A DNA stretch of 64,000 nucleotides from DASYQD01 sp963846495 (GTDB taxonomy: Bacteria; Acidobacteriota; Thermoanaerobaculia; Multivoradales; JAIOJS01), in NCBI GenBank assembly GCA_963846495.1, contig CAWJWP010000014.1, forward strand, positions 5,258-69,257, read 5' to 3'. A program made the translations under genes and the position numbers. Of the stretch, positions 27,580-34,597 are shown piece by piece (position 1 is the stretch's first letter; the number at the start of each line of letters is the position of its first letter). The notes under the pieces were generated by a model that did no database searches, had not been told where the DNA came from, and saw only the letters and a list, made by a program, of their open reading frames with translations.

Positions 27580-29769
27580 TCAGAAACGGAAGCGCGCCCC
27601 GACCTGGAGCGTCATCAGCTCGACGTCGGCAACGCTGGTGTCGACACGGTGGTACTTGCCGGTCAGCTCGAGCCCCAGCCGCGGCCGCGGGTTGATCTGC
27701 GCTCCGCCGCCCACCGCGTAGCCGTTCTCGGTAGCTCCGCCGTCGAGGTCGTAGCGGCCGACGCCGGCCAGAGCGAACAGCCGCAACGACCCGGTGTCCC
27801 CGGCGTCGAAGTAAACCTTTCCGTTGAATGCCAAGTGGTCGATCTCGGGGTTGGTGCGGCCGCAGTCGAGCCGGTCGCGGCCGAAAAACAGCTCGGCGGC
27901 GAAGCGCGGGTTGAGGAGGTACTCGAGATCGACGCCGTAGCCGCGGTCGCCATCGCACGCCTGCGCGAAGTCGCCGCGCGGGTCGTTGATCCCGCCGTGG
28001 AGGCTGAAGGACCAGCGACCGCGCACCGCATCCTGCTCACGGGCCTCGACCGTCGTCGTCACCTCGGTGAACTGGCCCACCGGTACTTCGACCGTGTAGC
28101 GGTCCGAAGCCCCCGGCACCTTTACCACCGCGGGGCCGCTGAAGTCGTGAACCCATTCCTTGACCGGGCCTTGATGACACAGCACGTAGCCGAAGGAATT
28201 GGCGCTCTCCCAGACGGGTAGACGCTTCCCTTCGATCTCGATGAAGCGGCCGGTAGCGCGATAAGCGTGAACGACGTGGGTCGCCAACGACGCGTGGCCG
28301 GTCTCCAGAAACTGCCGCAAGCAGTCGGGGTAGTACACCGAGATCAACTCGACCAGCGCGGCGCGGCGACGATCGCCGTCGTCGGCTTCGAGACCGGTCT
28401 CACCGAAGGCGCAGCTCCGGTTCAAGCTCAGGCAGAGCCGATCCCAGCTATCCCTTCGCAACTCCTCGTGTTGCGTTGCGACGGCGAGGTCAAACCGCTG
28501 GGGGGCACCCTCGGATGCCGGCGGGCCAAAACCGTTGGTGTCGATGACAGCCACGTGCTGGAACCGCGAGGCAGTAGCGAAGTGAAGATTCCAGGGGTAG
28601 AACCGGTTTGCTATGAGACCCCCCGTGGCGTTCAGCTCCACGAAGGAGCAGACGTTGCCCCAGGTCAGATAGGTCGTGCGCATCGGATCGTTGAGCACGT
28701 CCCAGGCGAGGGTCTGCAGCTCCGGGCTCGTTGCCAAGGCCGGCACGTCTCCGAAATTTATGTGGGGCGGGGCCAGCGGCAGTGGCGCGAACGAACCGCT
28801 GACGCCGAATCTATAGCTCTTGATGGTCGCGGTCACGCCATGGGCATCCACCGTACCGGTGTTGGTGAGCTTGACCTTGAAACGATTGTTTGTGCTATTC
28901 GGATCGATGCCATTCGCATCCGTCGGATGGTTGGTGCGGACGCTGAGGACCTTGACCCCGGGGCAAGCGTCCTCACGCCTGCCGGTACCCCAGGTCGCCG
29001 GCGGCGGAGTGTTGGTCTCGACCGCGATCTGCGCCGGCAGAGTACCGCCGATGGGCGGAGCCGATGGCGGCCAGGCAAACTCCACCGCTCCGAGGGGAGC
29101 TACCCTGATGATATTGAAATAGAGCTTGAAACTCGTCGCAGAAAAACTTATGCCGGTGGTCGGGATGAACATCTCGACCACCCAGGATTTCAGTGGGAGT
29201 GCGACCGACGATGAGGTCACCTTGAGGTTTTCGCTCGGGTCCGGCTTCGACGGGTCCTTGAGCCAGGTGGGCACCGTTTGGGCTGTCCATGCCGATGTCG
29301 AGCTGTCTTTCCAGTACTTGATCTCAGCGGGTGGCCCGCCGGGAGCGGCCATCGCGTTGCCTGCACTTTCCGCCACCGGATGGATCAGGATGCGATGATC
29401 GTGGGCGGCGACGCCATCAGGGCTGAGGGTGATCAGGATGCTATCCAAGTCGTCGAAGGTTGGATCGTTGTTGACCTCGAAAGATAAATAGAGACCGCCG
29501 AACGACCGTGCCATCTGCACGATGGCATGAGGGGTCGACACGGCGTTTTGGAACACATACTGGTTGGATAGTCTCCAACCGCCGTCGCCGGTCACGACGC
29601 CGTCGATCGTCGGCAGAGGAGATGTCGAGTTGAAGCAGAGGTCATCCGCGGCCATGGCGTCGCCGACCGGCCAGACCATCGACAGGATTGCGCAAACGAT
29701 CAGGCCAAGCGCGGTCGACAGCTTGTGCCGCGCTCCTTTTTCGTGCCTCCGGCTCCTGATGAATCTCAT
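27580..29769 (-). CDS. Exported outer-membrane beta-barrel protein with CBM9-like N-terminal domain, inside the eCIS operon
   Basis: 729 residues. The signal peptide covers about 1-35 (LSTALGLIVCAILSMVW, cleavage near DAMA-ADD). Residues 40-210 resemble a family 9 carbohydrate-binding/DOMON-like sandwich (PTIDGVVTGDGGW, LYLSFEVNNDPTFDD). A CARDB-like segment follows near 270-340. The last 165 residues (from RGRWSFSLHGG) alternate like an OmpA/OmpW-size barrel and end VGARFRF, with the C-terminal Phe typical of outer-membrane insertion. The start is ATG 29769, six bases after AAGGAGG; an ATG at 29775 touches the Shine-Dalgarno. GC looks lower here than in neighbouring genes. Exported barrels are unusual within eCIS operons; a receptor, release or surface-docking role is speculation. 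Confidence 0.75.
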   Translation of the reverse strand: MRFIRSRRHEKGARHKLSTALGLIVCAILSMVWPVGDAMAADDLCFNSTSPLPTIDGVVTGDGGWRLSNQYVFQNAVSTPHAIVQMARSFGGLYLSFEVNNDPTFDDLDSILITLSPDGVAAHDHRILIHPVAESAGNAMAAPGGPPAEIKYWKDSSTSAWTAQTVPTWLKDPSKPDPSENLKVTSSSVALPLKSWVVEMFIPTTGISFSATSFKLYFNIIRVAPLGAVEFAWPPSAPPIGGTLPAQIAVETNTPPPATWGTGRREDACPGVKVLSVRTNHPTDANGIDPNSTNNRFKVKLTNTGTVDAHGVTATIKSYRFGVSGSFAPLPLAPPHINFGDVPALATSPELQTLAWDVLNDPMRTTYLTWGNVCSFVELNATGGLIANRFYPWNLHFATASRFQHVAVIDTNGFGPPASEGAPQRFDLAVATQHEELRRDSWDRLCLSLNRSCAFGETGLEADDGDRRRAALVELISVYYPDCLRQFLETGHASLATHVVHAYRATGRFIEIEGKRLPVWESANSFGYVLCHQGPVKEWVHDFSGPAVVKVPGASDRYTVEVPVGQFTEVTTTVEAREQDAVRGRWSFSLHGGINDPRGDFAQACDGDRGYGVDLEYLLNPRFAAELFFGRDRLDCGRTNPEIDHLAFNGKVYFDAGDTGSLRLFALAGVGRYDLDGGATENGYAVGGGAQINPRPRLGLELTGKYHRVDTSVADVELMTLQVGARFRF

Positions 29770-29804
29770 GGTCATCCTCCTTGGGTTGGCTGTATCGCCT
29801 CGAC

Positions 29805-30980
29805 CTAGGCTCCAGCCTTCGGTTTCACCTCTTGATCGATATCGCCGAAGACCTCGGAGTCGGCATCTGCTACTACCTTGACCACCAGTTTCGCGTTCGG
29901 AGCTCCGGCCTTCGCGGCGATCTGGACCGTCATGGTTGCCTGAGGGGGCTGCATGGGGACCCCGGACACCTGGCCAATCGGCGTCGCGCTCCACAACCCC
30001 GACGGGTCGTTCTTGAAGGTGTAGGGCTGGATCGAGTAGTTCCCCGCCTGCGGCACGGCGACCCTGAAGGTGGCGAAGACAGGCGTCCCCGGTACGACGG
30101 AGATGACGTCGTTCGCGTCCTTCGCGGTGGGCGGAATGGTGCTGCCGAGGGTGATCGTGATGTCCTCGGCCGCCGGGGCGTCCGAGCCCACCGTCAGGGA
30201 CCTGGGATCGGCTGACTTCTGGAGTGCCGACGGATTTCGCTGCGAGGCGACCTTGAAAGTCAGGCTGCCGGTCGTGCCGTTCGCCGTGCCGGCCGGAATC
30301 GTGACTTGCACCCGGACGCTGGCTACCGTCGGCACCGTGGGTGTGAAGGGCTTCGCGATGAAGACCGCCTGGGGGACGATCGGGTTGTCGCTGGCGTCGA
30401 CCACGCGAGCCTGCCAACCCCTGTCGACGGCCGGGGTGAGGTTGTAGACCTCATCCAGGGTGGTCCCCGCGGTGATCGTGTAGGTGAAGACGTAGGCCTT
30501 GCCGGCCTCGAGCCTGGTGCTGGCCGGGGAGCCGGTGAGATTGGCGGTCAGCGTCCCGGTGGGTGTCGTCACCGGCGGTTGCGCGAGGATGAAACTGGTG
30601 GCCGCGACCCCGAAAGGATTGTTGAGAGTGAGCGCCACGGATCGCCCCTGCTCGGGTATGCCCTGAACGAAGGGGATATCGAGGATGAGCAGCTTGTCGC
30701 CGCTCCCCCCCTTGAACTGCTTGACCTGCACCGTGGTGTCGATGAACACGGTGTTGTCCGCGGGTGAGCCGAAGTTGCGGCCGACGATGCGCAGCTCATC
30801 GCCGAGGTGAAGAATGTCCGTCGGCGCGGGAGACGTGATCTCCGGCTTGGCGGGACCGGTCCCGGTGCTCTCCAGAGACGCCACCCGCTTCTCGAGGTCC
30901 GAGCACTTGAGCAGCAAGCCGTTCATGAGATCGGCGGTGATCACGTCCCCTGGCCGGACCGTCGATGGAAGTGTGGCCAT
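29805..30980 (-). CDS. Fibre-like protein with N-terminal coiled coil and TIG/Ig-like domains
   Basis: 391 residues. A short N-terminal helix (ITADLMNGLLLKCSDLEKRV, about 14-33) could trimerise. It is followed by an IPT/TIG-like domain (PEITSPAPTDILHLGDELRI to about 140) and further beta-sandwich repeats rich in T, V and P (VRVQVTIPAGTANGTTGSL). There is no signal peptide. The architecture fits a particle-surface fibre or decoration. ATG 30980 follows AAAGGAG. GC is lower than in the core genes, as in the barrel gene beside it, suggesting that this pair is a more recent or exchangeable part of the operon. Confidence 0.65.
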   Translation of the reverse strand: MATLPSTVRPGDVITADLMNGLLLKCSDLEKRVASLESTGTGPAKPEITSPAPTDILHLGDELRIVGRNFGSPADNTVFIDTTVQVKQFKGGSGDKLLILDIPFVQGIPEQGRSVALTLNNPFGVAATSFILAQPPVTTPTGTLTANLTGSPASTRLEAGKAYVFTYTITAGTTLDEVYNLTPAVDRGWQARVVDASDNPIVPQAVFIAKPFTPTVPTVASVRVQVTIPAGTANGTTGSLTFKVASQRNPSALQKSADPRSLTVGSDAPAAEDITITLGSTIPPTAKDANDVISVVPGTPVFATFRVAVPQAGNYSIQPYTFKNDPSGLWSATPIGQVSGVPMQPPQATMTVQIAAKAGAPNAKLVVKVVADADSEVFGDIDQEVKPKAGA

Positions 30981-31002
30981 GGTTCGGTCTCCTTTCCTTG
31001 AT

Positions 31003-32412
31003 TCAAGGCCCGCTCGGCCCCAGCAGGACCGATGAGTAGTTGCTGTAGTCCCATCGTGCCGCGTCGAAACGGGCGACTCCGAAGGGGCGCGTGTGGCAGC
31101 TGGCGAAGACCAGGTAGGGCGCCCTGGCCCGCGGCTGCGCCGCGTCCTTGCCGCGCACCGCCGGTTGGTAGAGCCAGACCATCTCCGTAGCCTCGAGATC
31201 GACCGGCTTGTGGCGCCAGGATTCCTCGAGGATCACCTGCAGCAGGTCGCCGTCGACGAGCTCCGGATGACCGGAGTACTCGGGGTGGCCGTGATATTCG
31301 GTCCGCCGGTAAGGCAGGGCGCCGAGAAACGTCTCGAAGTCGACGTCGCGACCGCCACCCAGGGCGATCGGTAGCAGCCCCGCCGGCGGCAGGTAGCGAA
31401 AGTGTTCCTTCGCCACGATCGTCGCCGGATTGTTGTGCTTCGAGATCAGCTCCGCGAGCTGGTCCTGGAACTGGAAGAGGACCGCCTCGGCCTCGGCGCG
31501 GCGGCGGCCGGCCGAGAGCGTCGGCCAGGCCTCGGCCGTCGGCGGCGACGCCGGGCGGCGGCGGACCGCCCAGTTGTCGAGCCAGGAGAGGCCGTCGAGC
31601 CGCCAGTCGAGCAGGGCAAGCGGCACATCGCAGTCGGTGAGGCGCCCTGCCGCGGCGAGGTCGTCGAGGGCGCCGTAGGCGGTGAGCGCGGGCCGCGTGC
31701 GGGCGCCGTCGCGGGTCAGCGCGCGCGCGAAGGGATCGGCGGCGAAGCCGGGGAGTTGCTCGGTGCCCAGGCAAAGGTGGGCAACGACGTTGCGCAGCCT
31801 CGAGAGGCCAGCTTCGCCCCGGGCCCGGAGGAGCCCACCCGCGAGCAGGTCGCGCGTCGCGGCGCCGACGCCGCTGGCCGCTAGCGGGTCGAGCGGCTCC
31901 AGGCGCAGCTGCACCCCCTCGATCACCCAGCGTCTGCCGCAGCCGGGGCCCGCCTTGGGCTCGCCGAGCCCGCTCATCGGCGCTCGCTCGCGAAAGCCGG
32001 CGACCGGCGAGAGGACGAGGACGTAAAAGCCCTCGCCGGTGGTCTCGATGCCCACCGACGGTGGGTGGCAGTCGCGGAAGAGGTCGACGACCGCGACCGG
32101 CAGCTTGGGGGCCCGCGTCAGGGCGATCGCCTCGCGGGCGGCGGCGATCTCCAGGGTGTCGCCCTTGCCGTCGATCGCCAAGCCGCCGGTGACGCCGAGG
32201 ACCGGCGGCGACCCCTCGCTGCCCGGCGATTCGACCGTCACCCACAGCCCCTCCACCACCCCGCGGCCCACCGCGCGGCCGAGGCGGCGCTGGCGGGAGC
32301 GCTGCGCCTGCTGATCGGCGCGCAGCGCCTCGGCGGTGAGCAGGCGGCCCTCGAAGTAGTGCGGGTTGCGGATGCCGCCGTCGAGGATGGGTTCGAGCAG
32401 GTCCCTGGCCAT
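31003..32412 (-). CDS. eCIS accessory/baseplate-collar protein (YFxGRLLT module)
   Basis: 469 residues. The N-terminus has NPHYFEGRLLTAEALRADQQ followed by RRLGRAVGRGVVEGLWV, a module I recognise from uncharacterised proteins of other eCIS loci and which is shared with the next gene upstream (STGLVLGVDEF, LLQRALHGYGTVLGLAV). The rest has no known domain (SWRHKPVDLEATEMVWLYQP, YLVFASCHTRPFGVARFDA). No signal peptide. ATG 32412 has GAGGAGACGGCG upstream. Likely a peripheral structural component attached near the baseplate; the function is inferred from context. Confidence 0.65.
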   Translation of the reverse strand: MARDLLEPILDGGIRNPHYFEGRLLTAEALRADQQAQRSRQRRLGRAVGRGVVEGLWVTVESPGSEGSPPVLGVTGGLAIDGKGDTLEIAAAREAIALTRAPKLPVAVVDLFRDCHPPSVGIETTGEGFYVLVLSPVAGFRERAPMSGLGEPKAGPGCGRRWVIEGVQLRLEPLDPLAASGVGAATRDLLAGGLLRARGEAGLSRLRNVVAHLCLGTEQLPGFAADPFARALTRDGARTRPALTAYGALDDLAAAGRLTDCDVPLALLDWRLDGLSWLDNWAVRRRPASPPTAEAWPTLSAGRRRAEAEAVLFQFQDQLAELISKHNNPATIVAKEHFRYLPPAGLLPIALGGGRDVDFETFLGALPYRRTEYHGHPEYSGHPELVDGDLLQVILEESWRHKPVDLEATEMVWLYQPAVRGKDAAQPRARAPYLVFASCHTRPFGVARFDAARWDYSNYSSVLLGPSGP

Positions 32413-32422
32413 CGCCGTCTCC

Positions 32423-34588
32423 TCAGCGTTCGAGCGCGGCGCGCACGCGGGCGATCAGGTTGTCCGGCAGGCCGGGCACTTCCCGGAGGTCCTCGGGGTC
32501 GTCAAAGCCGCCCATGCGGGTGCGAACCTCGACCAGGCTCGCGGCCCGCGCCGGGCCCAGACCGGCGATCGCGGTGAGCTCGGCGACCGCGGCGCGATTG
32601 AGGTCGACGCCGTTGACGACGAGGTTGCTGGCGGTCGTCCAACTCTCGAAACGCCCCCCTTGGATGCCGAGAGCCGCGCCGGCGCGGCGGTCGCCGGTGG
32701 GCAACTCGGCGCGCGTGAACTCGGCGTCGACGGCGCGGCCTTCGCGGTCGAGGATGAACTCGCCGCGGGCCTCGACGGTGAGCTGCGACCCGCTCTCGAC
32801 GAACTGATCGGCGAGCGCCGGGTCGATCAGCAGCACTACCGCGGAGACCTCGGCATCGGCGGCCGCCTGCGTGACGGTGATGCGGCCATTGGAGGCGATG
32901 GTGACGACCTGCGCCGGGATCACCTTGGCGGGAACCTCGAGGTGGCGGAAGAAGGAGGTTCCCGGCTCGGGCTGGCGCACCCACACGCGCAGGCTCTGCG
33001 CGTGCAGGCTGGCACGGCGCACCAGCGCGCGGACGCCCGGCGCGGTGCCGAAGGCGAGAGCGAAGCCGCGCACGCGAGCACCGTCATGGGTCAGGTTCAG
33101 GCGGTTCGCGAGGCTGCCGTGTCGCCAGGACAGGTTGATGATCCGCACCAGTTCAGCGTCGAGGAGATCGGGCGCCTGTCCCGGCGGCAGCGCCGGCAGC
33201 GCGGCCGGGATCCACTGCGCGCCATCCCAGGTGAGCACTTGGCCGGCAGCGCTGGGAGCGACCAGAGCCACCGGATGCCCCTGAAGGGCGTCGACGCGCG
33301 GGGTGGGGAAGGTACCGGCGAGATCACCGCTGGCGGCGTCGCCCACCTTGATCGCCTGCTGGAAGGGCACCGCCTGTCCGGCTGCGGTCGCCGGAGGAAG
33401 CCCGGTGATGCGGAAGCCGGCGGCGGCGAGGTTGGCGACCAGGGCGCGCGTGGTCGGGTTGACGAGCAGGTACTGCGGATGGTCGTCGGCAAGCAAGCCG
33501 AGGAGGTCGCCATGGACCGGCGAGAAGGTCGGCGGAGAGCCGAAGGGCAGCGCCGGCACGGCCGCCGCGCCGAGCGCCGGCAGCCACTCCTGCAGGACGC
33601 GGGTGTGGAGCAGCCACGGGCGGGCAGCCTCGTCGACCGTCACCGGCCCGCTCAGCCGCGGCGGGCTGGCGGCGTCGTCGATCGTGAGCTCGAGCCGCGC
33701 CAGCAGCACACAGGCCTCCCCGCCGTCGGGGCAGCCCGCCGCGCCGCCGGCGAGGAACGGCCGTACCTCGGTGATCCAGGCCTCCCACGCGGCGGCCAGG
33801 ACCGCCGCGGCATCGGCGGGATCGAGATGGAGGTCCGCGAGCTCGGCCCCGGGTGGCGACGACACCGGCGGCGAGCCGGGACTCGGTCGCACGACGTCGC
33901 CCAGCGTCGGCAGCGCCGGCGGCGAGCCGGCGGGAGCGATGCGCCGCACCCGCGCGGCCAAGTCCTGGGGGGTGAGGAAACCGGCGGGGCCCGGAATCTC
34001 GCTCACCACCACGGCGCGCAGAAGGCCCCCGAGCAGCCGCACCGCATCCTCCTCCTGCTGCCCTGGCGGCTCCAGGCGGAAGGCGAGATGGAAGTCGTCG
34101 GTGATGCGCGACGGCACGGTGAGGTCCTCGGCCGTCCGGCAGGGGTCCCCGAGCACCGGTACCGGGTCGGTGTCGCAGTCACGCCGGCAGAGCACCACCC
34201 AGATCGACAGCGGTTCGGCTGGCGAGGAGAGCGACGGCGAGCCGATTCCAGCCAGGTCGGCGTGGTGGGAGGCGAGCCAGTCGGCGAGGCGGGCGCACTG
34301 CGAGCGCGGCACGCAAACGGGCTCGCCGCGCGGCGTCACCGCGAGGCCGGGGGCCACCACCACTTCCTGCTCGGCGTCCTCGCCGCGCACGGTGACCGCG
34401 AGGCCGAGCACGGTGCCGTAGCCATGCAGCGCGCGCTGCAGCAGCCGGTCGCGCTCCATCAGGTAGAGCTGCTCTTGGTTGAACTCGTCCACGCCGAGCA
34501 CCAGCCCGGTCGAGTAGCGCACCCGCTTGTGCGGATCGAGGGCGGCGGTGTCCGCGGCGGCGGTCTTGAAATCGCACTGGCAGGCCAT
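32423..34588 (-). CDS. Fibre/collar protein with YSTGLVLG module, tail-fibre motif and C-terminal helix-hairpin-helix
   Basis: 721 residues. Residues 20-70 share the eCIS module of the neighbouring 469-residue protein. Near 370-450 there is phage tail-fibre-like sequence (LLADDHPQYLLVNPTTRALV, GDAASGDLAGTFPTPRVDAL, GQVLTWDGAQWIP). The last 60 residues (from VDLNRAAVAELTAIAGLGPA) form a ComEA-type double helix-hairpin-helix with two IxGLxxxxA/V turns. HhH domains usually contact DNA backbone, which is unexpected in a particle fibre. ATG 34588 follows AGGAGAGACCA, and the Shine-Dalgarno overlaps the preceding stop region. Confidence 0.7.
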   Translation of the reverse strand: MACQCDFKTAAADTAALDPHKRVRYSTGLVLGVDEFNQEQLYLMERDRLLQRALHGYGTVLGLAVTVRGEDAEQEVVVAPGLAVTPRGEPVCVPRSQCARLADWLASHHADLAGIGSPSLSSPAEPLSIWVVLCRRDCDTDPVPVLGDPCRTAEDLTVPSRITDDFHLAFRLEPPGQQEEDAVRLLGGLLRAVVVSEIPGPAGFLTPQDLAARVRRIAPAGSPPALPTLGDVVRPSPGSPPVSSPPGAELADLHLDPADAAAVLAAAWEAWITEVRPFLAGGAAGCPDGGEACVLLARLELTIDDAASPPRLSGPVTVDEAARPWLLHTRVLQEWLPALGAAAVPALPFGSPPTFSPVHGDLLGLLADDHPQYLLVNPTTRALVANLAAAGFRITGLPPATAAGQAVPFQQAIKVGDAASGDLAGTFPTPRVDALQGHPVALVAPSAAGQVLTWDGAQWIPAALPALPPGQAPDLLDAELVRIINLSWRHGSLANRLNLTHDGARVRGFALAFGTAPGVRALVRRASLHAQSLRVWVRQPEPGTSFFRHLEVPAKVIPAQVVTIASNGRITVTQAAADAEVSAVVLLIDPALADQFVESGSQLTVEARGEFILDREGRAVDAEFTRAELPTGDRRAGAALGIQGGRFESWTTASNLVVNGVDLNRAAVAELTAIAGLGPARAASLVEVRTRMGGFDDPEDLREVPGLPDNLIARVRAALER

Positions 34589-34597
34589 TGGTCTCTC

